From positions 1 to 31,852 of the IMG/VR virus record IMGVR_UViG_3300037508_001776: a DNA stretch of 31,852 bases. One strand, written 5' to 3'. Under the pieces are notes generated by a model, which searched no databases, had not been told where the DNA came from, and saw nothing but the letters and a program-made list of their open reading frames with translations. The first letter of the stretch is position 1. Each line of letters opens with the position of its first letter. Positions 25,281 to 31,852 of this stretch are shown piece by piece. The stretch comes from a virus. The translations under genes and the position numbers were made by a program.

Positions 25281-25333
25281 GCCTAGATCAGGATCGAACC
25301 TATCGCGACTCTATTTCAAGTAACCATCTAGGC
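25281..25333 (-). ncRNA. tRNA-like element lacking a D-arm, anticodon-like UGA
   Basis: On the minus strand GCCTAGAT (25333-25326) and ATCTAGGC (25288-25281) pair perfectly over 8 bp like an acceptor stem. Inside are a loop CTTGAAA (25320-25314), with the canonical C-U-anticodon-A-A layout and UGA (Ser) as anticodon on a weak 3-bp stem, and AGGTTCGATCCT, a T-arm with the standard TTCGA loop. The whole is 53 bases, about 20 short of a normal tRNA, with no separate D-arm and no encoded CCA. It may be a decayed tRNA, a D-armless tRNA, or an RNase P-type processing mimic between the capsid gene and the next. It is too irregular to call a working tRNA. Confidence 0.4.
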
Positions 25334-25345
25334 ATGTGCACCATT

Positions 25346-25373
25346 GAGAGAGGGATTCAAAAACCCCTCTCTC
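25346..25373 (-). terminator. Perfect 9-bp hairpin directly after the capsid gene
   Basis: On the minus strand GAGAGAGGG and CCCTCTCTC pair without mismatch around a ten-base loop that itself contains TTTTT, starting 11 bases after the capsid stop. No U tract follows the stem, so it is more likely a partial terminator or a stabiliser of the capsid message 3' end than a full stop. Confidence 0.55.
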
Positions 25374-25383
25374 GGCGCGGGTA

Positions 25384-27009
25384 TTAGAATGATCCACCCG
25401 TAATTGGGTTTCTCATCACGATTTTCAACACCTTGGTTGGGTCTTTTACCCAGATTGCCGGCATCGTTTGGGTCATGTATACACGGTACCCGTTGAATTG
25501 TCCAGAAGACTGGAATCCTTGAGTACGTCCCATGTAGTCCATGGTTCCGTTTTGATACCACCACTTCAACTGGTTATCCCAAGCAAGCTTCAACATGAAG
25601 ATGTTGTCGTTTCCAGTGTCAGTGATATCGAAGATAACAAAGCTGTAAGAAGACAGCGGGTTACCATCGATGATCGGGTTCTCGATGTCGTTAGTATGAA
25701 GGTTGTCGAATGCTGGGTTCAGCACGAACTTCACGTTCGCAAGGAACGGAATTACGTAGCTGGTGTAAGCAAATCCGAAACCAAGATCCATACCTTGACC
25801 TGAGATAGCTCCGATACCGTTGTTTTGAGCAGCTTGGATAACAAGACCGGAGTTAGCTGCTTCTTTCTTGATGGCCTCGTTAACAAGACGCATACCACCC
25901 ATACCAGTTTGAACAATAAGCTGACGCTTAGGATCTGGACCCTGGAACTCCACACGACCAGCGTAGAAGTTGTACAGCTCAGCACGGAACAACTCAAGGT
26001 TGAACGAGCTCTTGTTGTACACACGCTTGAACGAGTTGTCCAGCTGTTTCCAAAGACCCACAGACATACGGATATCATCCGGACCGTCTTGCTTAACGCG
26101 ACCACCATGACCCCACATCAAGTAGGTTTCGATGTCAGTGGCAATCTTGGTAAGGTGGGCAGCTTCCATCGTAGTAAGGAATGTACGAGTCAAGGTACCA
26201 TTAGCCATGGCACGCTTCACGTAGTCTTTACCCATCTTAGAAGCCATTTGTTCAATGGTCGCAATTGATGGATCTAGGCTCTTGTCGAAGTTACGCCAGA
26301 TCTCAGTTACCGGAACTGTACCATCAGCCTTCATACCACCACGAGCCATAAGGTCTGCGCGGCTAGAAACGCTGTAGTGAACGTGAGCTTCAGAACCTCC
26401 TACGAAGTTGTAGAACTCACGGAACCCTGCACGGGTTGTGATGTCAGAGAAACGCTCCCCGTATTCTCCGCGGGCAGAACCTTTGCGGAAAATCTTAGTA
26501 CCGTTTGCAAGGTACTTGTTGTCAAGGAACTTGTAGTTGTCATTGTTCACCAACTGAACTGTGTAGACAAAACCGTCTCCCAAAGGAAGGATGTCATCAG
26601 CAGTGATGTACATTTCACAACCGTTGTACTTGTCGTAGGTGATAATATCACCGTGACCAAACTCACGACGGTTGATTTTGATTTTGAAGGTTGTACCGTC
26701 AATACCTTTTTGGGCGTTGTTCGGCTCAATGTCTTCGATGATGTACGGAAGATCCTGGCTTACCGGAGTTTGCCATTTGTACTCACCGCGGGCATTGTCA
26801 ACCATGATGATGTTTTTACCACCAAAAGATGACAGCTGGTACAGAGGCATTTCTACCTTCTGGGTCATAGCCCAGATGTCCACCGGACCAAGGTCCATAG
26901 GCTCTGCATCTTTCAGCATGTTCACCAAGTGGTAGCTGTCTACGTGAGAACTAGCCTGGTAGTTCGTGTCACGTAAGAAGAGACCATTGTTTAAAACTGG
27001 AGTGCTCAT
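25384..27009 (-). CDS. Major capsid protein (HK97-fold, crAss-like)
   Basis: 541 residues, starting MSTPVLNNGLFLRDTNYQAS. It follows portal and scaffold in the order usual for tailed phages and has capsid-type composition: many aromatic residues, Gly, Asn and Asp, no long low-complexity region and no signal peptide. A long helical stretch (SLDPSIATIEQMASKMGKDY and on to IATDIETYLMWG) would be the HK97 spine helix, and the C-terminal half (FVLNPAFDNLHTNDIENP, then IFMLKLAWDNQLKWWYQNGT) the A- and P-domain strands. Its length fits crAss-like capsids (about 490-550). Start signals are a 13-base leader shared only with the 443-residue virion gene. It would form the icosahedral shell. Sequence similarity is judged by eye; gene order is the main support. 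Confidence 0.85.
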   Translation of the reverse strand: MSTPVLNNGLFLRDTNYQASSHVDSYHLVNMLKDAEPMDLGPVDIWAMTQKVEMPLYQLSSFGGKNIIMVDNARGEYKWQTPVSQDLPYIIEDIEPNNAQKGIDGTTFKIKINRREFGHGDIITYDKYNGCEMYITADDILPLGDGFVYTVQLVNNDNYKFLDNKYLANGTKIFRKGSARGEYGERFSDITTRAGFREFYNFVGGSEAHVHYSVSSRADLMARGGMKADGTVPVTEIWRNFDKSLDPSIATIEQMASKMGKDYVKRAMANGTLTRTFLTTMEAAHLTKIATDIETYLMWGHGGRVKQDGPDDIRMSVGLWKQLDNSFKRVYNKSSFNLELFRAELYNFYAGRVEFQGPDPKRQLIVQTGMGGMRLVNEAIKKEAANSGLVIQAAQNNGIGAISGQGMDLGFGFAYTSYVIPFLANVKFVLNPAFDNLHTNDIENPIIDGNPLSSYSFVIFDITDTGNDNIFMLKLAWDNQLKWWYQNGTMDYMGRTQGFQSSGQFNGYRVYMTQTMPAIWVKDPTKVLKIVMRNPITGGSF

Positions 27010-27019
27010 GTGTGATTAG
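27007..27019 (-). promoter_or_regulatory. 13-base leader shared with the 443-residue virion gene
   Basis: CTAATCACACATG on the minus strand, ending in the capsid start codon and identical to 22525-22537. The gap to the scaffold gene is only 29 bases, so this is a translation signal rather than a promoter. Confidence 0.5.
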
Positions 27020-27038
27020 ATTTGATTGTTATTTATGG

Positions 27039-28310
27039 TTATCGCTTGAAAAAGTTTTGGCTCGGTCTCTGAAGCTTCTGTCCTGCACGCTTTGCTGTTT
27101 CATCGTCATCATCTGACACTACAGAAGAACCGGCTTTCTTAGCCTCTTCTGATTTCAGCATTCGTACTGCTTTCTCAGTCGCATCTTTTTTACCATTCTC
27201 TCTTACCTTATTACGGTAACCTTCTGGATCAGACAACAGCCATAGAGCCTCTGCGATTAACGCATGGTTAGGTTCTACATACTGATGTTTCTCTAGAAGA
27301 TGTCCAAGGAGATTGGTAGGTCTACCCGAGATCGAAGGGTAGTTTGGTTGAACTAGACCGGCATATAACATGCTTTGGGTCTTTTTGTCGAGCTTCAGGC
27401 CGTTCAATTCGCCTGGTTCAAGTACTTTGTACACGTTATCCATGTACATCTTTGCTTGCTGCTGTTGTTGCTTACGCAGATTTTCTTGCTGTTGTAGCTG
27501 GCGGCCTACAATTTGTTGTTGCATTGCATCCAACTTTGGCTTGAACTTTTGAGCTTTTGCTCCTAGTTCATCACGGTCTTTCCAGCTGTTAATCTCCTCT
27601 TCAATTTCTTCAGAGGTACCAAACTGGGTTGCGTGAAGGTAAGCACGTACAATCTGTTCCTGATCGTTCTCACGTTGAGGATCCAACTGGCGTACTTCTT
27701 CTACCTGGGCCAATGTACGGAACAAGGTTTTGAAATCTGTTCCACCATCTGCATAATACTTAGCAGCTACTTGAAGCTCTTCAGGAAGGTTATCGAAGAA
27801 TTCCAATGGCACTTCTTCGCGGAGCTTACGTTCTTTTTCAGTCATGTTGGCTTCGAAGAGCTCTTTAAAGTCTTGCACAGTGTACTTCTCGATCGGCTTG
27901 TCATCATCAAAAGGGATAAGCTGTTTGCTTTCGATGAGCTGTTTTGTAAGCTCGATCATAGCATTCTTATCCATCTTAGGACGACCTCCTTTATCTCCTT
28001 CCGGATTATCAAGATCGCTCAGGTCAATGTCGGGATTCGGATTGGGATTACCCTTGTCCTTTTCAGGATCTCCTTTATCAGGATCTGGGTCATCATTACC
28101 TCCGGTCCCGCCTTGATCATCGTCATCATCATTGTCAAGGAACGACATGTCTACAGGTTTCGCTGTAAAGATGCTTGGTTTTTCAACCGGCTTCTTTCCA
28201 TCGTTGCCAGGCAACATTACTTGCTCGGCTCCTGGTGTACCTAAGATGTCGTTAATGTCGACATCCACGGTTGTTACGGTTGTTGTACCGTTCTCGTTAT
28301 TATCTGGCAT
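27039..28310 (-). CDS. Scaffolding protein
   Basis: 423 residues, between portal and major capsid genes, starting MPDNNENGTTTVTTVDVDIN. Residues about 58-110 are strongly acidic and disordered (NDDDDDQGGTGGNDDPDPDK). A charged helical centre (YTVQDFKELFEANMTEKERK) is followed by a Gln-rich coiled coil near residues 260-290 (QQQIVGRQLQQQENLRKQQQ). The C-terminus is basic (AKRAGQKLQRPSQNFFKR), matching the usual scaffold design in which a basic end docks on the capsid shell. No protease motif is seen, so a separate prohead protease, if any, is not encoded here. It would guide capsid assembly and then leave. The leader AACCAACCAACA and promoter-like copy 1 precede it. Confidence 0.82.
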   Translation of the reverse strand: MPDNNENGTTTVTTVDVDINDILGTPGAEQVMLPGNDGKKPVEKPSIFTAKPVDMSFLDNDDDDDQGGTGGNDDPDPDKGDPEKDKGNPNPNPDIDLSDLDNPEGDKGGRPKMDKNAMIELTKQLIESKQLIPFDDDKPIEKYTVQDFKELFEANMTEKERKLREEVPLEFFDNLPEELQVAAKYYADGGTDFKTLFRTLAQVEEVRQLDPQRENDQEQIVRAYLHATQFGTSEEIEEEINSWKDRDELGAKAQKFKPKLDAMQQQIVGRQLQQQENLRKQQQQQAKMYMDNVYKVLEPGELNGLKLDKKTQSMLYAGLVQPNYPSISGRPTNLLGHLLEKHQYVEPNHALIAEALWLLSDPEGYRNKVRENGKKDATEKAVRMLKSEEAKKAGSSVVSDDDDETAKRAGQKLQRPSQNFFKR

Positions 28311-28340
28311 AATCTGTTGGTTGGTTATTGTCTGACTGAC

Positions 28341-28360
28341 ATTATAATATACGCAAAAAT
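28341..28360 (-). promoter_or_regulatory. Promoter-like element (phage motif, copy 1)
   Basis: The minus strand reads ATTTTTGCGTATATTATAAT in the 118-base gap between portal and scaffold, about 30 bases before ATG 28310. It matches copies 2 and 3 almost exactly. It would drive scaffold and capsid. No -35 hexamer is clear at the usual distance. Confidence 0.6.
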
Positions 28361-28428
28361 ACGTTTTTAAACTCTATACGTTTACACCTTAAAGCTTTAG
28401 ACGCAAGATTTGGCGCACTATATGACTA

Positions 28429-31200
28429 TCAACTCTTTTTCTTGTCACTTGCTTTCTTGCCTGCGTCATATTTGTTCTTATTGGTGCGAGCAATATCTAC
28501 ATCCATCTGCTTCATATCTTTCTGTGCCTGAAGCTTTTCTCTTTCAAGATCCATCTTTTCACGATGTTGCTGCTGTTTCATCGTTTCCTTGCTTTGATCA
28601 AAGTTCATCACTTGCTGGAACTCATCTCGCTTCCGGATATCATCCATGGTATCGCGGAAATCGCTCTGCATGTTTTGATTGATGTCTTGCATAGCACCAT
28701 AACCAGCAGCTCGAATCTCGGCCACAAGGATATCCTTACGACGGTCTTTTTCAGCTTCCAGAGCATCATGATCAAGCTCCATCTGCTTCTCTTTACTACG
28801 CTGCTCAGCTTCCATTTGCTTCATCTTCTCTTCATGCTGCATTTGTTCTTGACGTTGAGCAGTAGCTTTGCGCTCTGTCTCTTTAAGAACAGTAGTAAGC
28901 TCAGATAATGAATCAGACTGGATAATATTTCCTAGGTCATAAATGGTAGCACCTGAGGTGTTATTACCAATAGCGAGTTGCTTCATCTGCTCGATTACAG
29001 CACGATGATTAGCTTTGGTTGTACAATAAACGTTTACATCTCGCAGTAGAAGATCTGTACCATTGATGGCAAAGTTTACCTGCTCATCTTTAGTGGTCAT
29101 GTACTGCAGACGAAGTGAAGGTTTCTTCGAGTGATAATACTGAGCAAGGTCAGTTCTCATTTGATGAACACGAGGCATCAAATAATCACTGTGCTGAATG
29201 AAGTACATTTCGGTCTGAGCATAAGAACCGGCAATGGCTTGTTCTATACCTTTAGCCGTTTCAGTTTGACCGATCTGTTGACCCAAACGCTGTGGTGTTA
29301 TACCAATGGTTTCAAAGGCCTGTTGCTTGAAGTAATTTGCCAACTGGATCCTTGACATCATACGCTGTGTCTGTTCCAGGTTAAGGGTTTGGAAATGCTG
29401 GAAGTTAAGAGCGTTTTCTGTATTAGTGATCGAGGTATCCAGAGGCAACATCTGGAAATTCTTCATTGCTACGTACGCCTTGGCCAGGTTGTTCTTACCC
29501 CAATCTTCACCCAGTGAATGGCGGGGTAGCGCGTTCTGATCCAACAGAATTACGGTCCCCAACTCATCCACCAGGATATCCGCAATCTGGTTGTTTACTA
29601 TGTTGTACCCAATCTGATAAGGCTTCATCAGGTCTACAAGAGCCGTAGAACGAGTATTACGATCGGAAAAAACAGATCCCTCAACAGGCAGTTTACATCC
29701 GTAAAGGGTGTTGTCTCCTTTAAACTGGAACTTGAGAGGACCAATCTTGTTCTGGTTAATACCGAGGTACATCGGATTAACTCCTCCGGGGTTATTCATA
29801 CCCCAGAAGCTTGGATGGTTAGGTCCAATTTTTACTCCACCCCATGTTTGATTGATCCATATCCAATCGATATGCTCACCGAAAACAAGGGTATCCTTAT
29901 TCTTATTCTTGATCAGAGTATTGTTGTACAAAGGCTTATCCGTAATACGATAACTCTCATCAACAATATCTGTGATAGTTTCTCCGTTTTCTGTAATCTT
30001 AGTTAGGTGACCAACCTTACGCTGAGACTTCCAATAAGCGGTAGTAACGCGTAACATGAAAGCCATACCCATGTCGAAATAGTCTTCCGACTCTCCGAGA
30101 ATCCAGTTGATGATATCCCCTCCGTTATACACGAAGTTGTCATACATGGAAACAAACTGACGATAAGCAAGACCAGGCATGTTGGTATTCCATTCATGTG
30201 TCTTGGTAGCATCGTAGTAGGATCCGTCATTCTGGTATCCTTGTAGAGGATATCCTGCAGATCTTACCGGATAAATAGCTTCAAGAGACTCAAGCTGTTC
30301 TTGTGTCATCAAGTAACCATACTTGTCGATTACATCAGCCACAGTCATCATCTCAATCTTACCTACCCAGTTTCCTTGGGAGATATAGCGGATGTCAGGA
30401 GACTTGTGATAAAAGGTTAGAACCGGATTCCATAACTCGACCTCATAATCATCTTCGCCCATTCTGAAATGCCAGAACTCACGATCGGTGATTAAGCTAT
30501 CGCGAAAACCGCGTTCTTCAAGCTCGTCCATTTTAAAGCGCTCTTCATCAATCTTGTGTTGATGGGCAGCCCATTGCTCGCAAAGACTACGATAGCTTTT
30601 ATCAAAAAAGCTCTGGATCTCTGGGAGCGACTTCAGATTTTCAGGAGCCATTTGCTGTTGCATATGCTGCTGAATCTCCGGATCATTAGGATCAGCTCCT
30701 TGCTCAATCATCTTAGTAATAAGCTTGTTTTGAGCATCTTGTAAAAGAACGTTTTCGATGGCCTGTCTTTTCAGTTCCATCTTTTCGTTGTAGGTGTATT
30801 CATCAACACCTCTGAAGGTTACTCGTGAATTACGCTTGGCAAACTCCGCAGTAAGGACATTGATGACATTGGGGATGATTGGGTAGAACTTAAGCTCTAA
30901 GGCACTGAAATCTTCTTCGATAAGAGTATCTACGATCTCTCGCATCTCGTTATCCTGCTCAACAATGTAGTCTGTCTTATCGATGATACCTTTGGCCAGC
31001 TTGTAGTTCTTCATTAACCGGCGAGCGTTTCGACGGATTTGCTTAAGACCTTGCCATTCCAGCCAGTCCATGTTCCAGGCGGTCCACTCATCATCCTTCT
31101 CTTTTCTCGGAAGAAACTGAATAGGCTGAGTAATAGAGCCCATGCGGTTGTATTCCGCCTTGGCTCCAGCCTTTAACTGCATCGCATTTAATACTTTCAT
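28429..31200 (-). CDS. Portal protein
   Basis: 923 residues, starting 5 bases after the TerL stop and ending in TGA. Length and order (TerL, portal, scaffold, capsid) fit crAss-like phages, whose portals are large. The N-terminal 600 residues have portal-style composition (NDSYRITDKPLYNNT-like beta/helix mix; VNVLTAEFAKRNSRVTFRGV near 115). A stem/clip-type region (QRLGQQIGQTETAKGIEQAI) follows; this 'QTETA.GI' helix is a common portal motif. The last 150 residues form a long, highly charged coiled coil (EQMQHEEKMKQMEAEQRSKE and on) that should be the barrel/tunnel extension inside the head. It forms the dodecameric ring for DNA entry and exit. No frameshift or missing segment is seen. Confidence 0.88.
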   Translation of the reverse strand: MKVLNAMQLKAGAKAEYNRMGSITQPIQFLPRKEKDDEWTAWNMDWLEWQGLKQIRRNARRLMKNYKLAKGIIDKTDYIVEQDNEMREIVDTLIEEDFSALELKFYPIIPNVINVLTAEFAKRNSRVTFRGVDEYTYNEKMELKRQAIENVLLQDAQNKLITKMIEQGADPNDPEIQQHMQQQMAPENLKSLPEIQSFFDKSYRSLCEQWAAHQHKIDEERFKMDELEERGFRDSLITDREFWHFRMGEDDYEVELWNPVLTFYHKSPDIRYISQGNWVGKIEMMTVADVIDKYGYLMTQEQLESLEAIYPVRSAGYPLQGYQNDGSYYDATKTHEWNTNMPGLAYRQFVSMYDNFVYNGGDIINWILGESEDYFDMGMAFMLRVTTAYWKSQRKVGHLTKITENGETITDIVDESYRITDKPLYNNTLIKNKNKDTLVFGEHIDWIWINQTWGGVKIGPNHPSFWGMNNPGGVNPMYLGINQNKIGPLKFQFKGDNTLYGCKLPVEGSVFSDRNTRSTALVDLMKPYQIGYNIVNNQIADILVDELGTVILLDQNALPRHSLGEDWGKNNLAKAYVAMKNFQMLPLDTSITNTENALNFQHFQTLNLEQTQRMMSRIQLANYFKQQAFETIGITPQRLGQQIGQTETAKGIEQAIAGSYAQTEMYFIQHSDYLMPRVHQMRTDLAQYYHSKKPSLRLQYMTTKDEQVNFAINGTDLLLRDVNVYCTTKANHRAVIEQMKQLAIGNNTSGATIYDLGNIIQSDSLSELTTVLKETERKATAQRQEQMQHEEKMKQMEAEQRSKEKQMELDHDALEAEKDRRKDILVAEIRAAGYGAMQDINQNMQSDFRDTMDDIRKRDEFQQVMNFDQSKETMKQQQHREKMDLEREKLQAQKDMKQMDVDIARTNKNKYDAGKKASDKKKS

Positions 31201-31205
31201 GGCTC

Positions 31206-31852
31206 TTATCTGATGTTTTTAAACGGGTTCCTAGGTGGTCTCTTTCCTGAACTCGCCGAGCTCCCTCCGATATGCCGGAAAGGGCTACTAGGTAATTTAA
31301 ACAAATTCTGGGACTTTTCCAAGGGTTTCTTGCTCACGTTATCCACGCGTTTACGGTAACCCCGGTTTGCTTGTTGCACTTTAGCAAAAGCGATTAGGGC
31401 TGCCAAAGATACCAAACGGTCAACGTTGACGTCGTCATCGTAATGCTCCATCTCAACCATGGCCATGATATCCGGTATTCTTTCGATACCATACTTTCTT
31501 TTGACGATAGTCCCATCTTCCTTGGTTTCCACATCGATCTCTTCCTTTAAGTACTCAATCAAATAGCTGAGCATATGATTCTTGAAGAGAGTCCCGGTGT
31601 TCTTCCAGCCGTAATCTTGAAACACGTTGGTATTGGCACCAAGGTCTTTCAAAAAGGCGATCTGGCTTTTTGGTACAAGGTATCGCTGAAGACGTCTTGA
31701 AATCATGTGTCGGATGAAATGACTGACGTTGTTCTCGACAATAGTCCAGGCATTATACCACTCGATAAGCATCTCGAGGCGCTCATGAGTCTTATTGATA
31801 TCATCAAATCGGCCACACCAAGAAGCAACGATTCCATCATGTTCAACAAACG
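31206..31852 (-). CDS. terL: Terminase large subunit, C-terminal nuclease part (5' end outside)
   Basis: The frame is open from the right edge to TAA at 31206, giving 214 residues; the ATPase part lies beyond the window. The visible part fits a terminase RNase H-like nuclease: DGIVASWCGRFDDINKTHER, then IEWYNAWTIVENNVSH, where the Glu of VENN suits the second metal ligand, and HYDDDVNVDRLVSLAALIAF, where a late Asp suits the third. The first catalytic Asp would be upstream. An internal ATG at 31772 exists but is not the start. A short basic, Pro/Ser-rich tail (RPPRNPFKNIR) ends it. TerL cuts and packages DNA at the portal, whose gene follows directly. Confidence is high from motif set and neighbour order. 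Confidence 0.85.
   Translation of the reverse strand, partial: FVEHDGIVASWCGRFDDINKTHERLEMLIEWYNAWTIVENNVSHFIRHMISRRLQRYLVPKSQIAFLKDLGANTNVFQDYGWKNTGTLFKNHMLSYLIEYLKEEIDVETKEDGTIVKRKYGIERIPDIMAMVEMEHYDDDVNVDRLVSLAALIAFAKVQQANRGYRKRVDNVSKKPLEKSQNLFKLPSSPFRHIGGSSASSGKRPPRNPFKNIR

Noticed and set aside
25281-25333. Call as a normal functional tRNA
   Set aside because: Only 53 bases, no separate D-arm, weak anticodon stem and no encoded CCA; kept as a tRNA-like element.
27633-28244. 203-residue plus-strand frame
   Set aside because: It lies wholly antisense to the scaffold gene and its hydrophobic product reflects the complement of acidic/Gln codons.
1-31852. CRISPR array, insertion sequence or integrase site
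   Set aside because: No spaced direct repeats, transposase-like frames or terminal inverted repeats were seen; the only tandem repeat is coding (24082-24183).

Overview
The window reads as the virion-assembly half of a tailed double-stranded DNA phage of the crAss-like (Crassvirales) type, or a close relative, infecting a Bacteroidetes-type host. Every gene I accept lies on the minus strand, so transcription runs from the right end to the left. The order is terminase large subunit, portal, acidic scaffold, HK97-fold major capsid protein, connector-type proteins, adhesin/fibre genes, HU/IHF-like protein, ring proteins, a giant tail hub and very large internal (cargo) proteins. That order, and the style of the individual proteins, is what points to crAss-like phages. 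Start sites mostly lack a purine-rich Shine-Dalgarno sequence and have A/C-rich leaders (often AACCAACA), as expected for a Bacteroidetes host. Stops are mainly TAA, with one TGA and one TAG, so the standard bacterial code applies and TAG is not recoded.

Layout in transcription order. (1) 31852-28429: C-terminal part of TerL, then portal. (2) 28360-22610: a promoter-like element, scaffold, major capsid protein, then a hairpin and a tRNA-like element, a conserved 338-residue protein, two tiny glycine/lysine-rich genes (54 and 58 residues), a connector-like protein and a phage-encoded ferritin with a complete ferroxidase centre. (3) 22593-21137: its own promoter, an abundant-looking 443-residue structural protein and a strong intrinsic terminator. 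(4) 21109-14968: a cysteine-rich adhesin/fibre cluster (183-residue protein, zinc-ribbon protein, Asp-box beta-propeller, two FN3 proteins, a GxGY-repeat protein) ending in a GNRA-loop hairpin. (5) 14850-2491: promoter, HU/IHF-like protein, two ring proteins, a 1694-residue hub, and two large Gly/Gln-rich proteins, one carrying an N-terminal ParB-like domain. (6) 2457-1: promoter and the first 809 residues of another large internal protein that leaves the window.

The genes are packed with TAATG-type stop/start overlaps, implying translational coupling. A recurrent element close to TTTTTGCGTATATTATA sits at the start of five units, usually just after a hairpin, which gives a simple late-transcription map. 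The most unusual contents are the ferritin inside the structural operon, the ParB-like domain on a probable cargo protein, the tRNA-like element directly behind the capsid gene, and the recurring xxGG motif shared by tiny head-region proteins and cargo proteins. No intergenic stretch exceeds about 150 bases.
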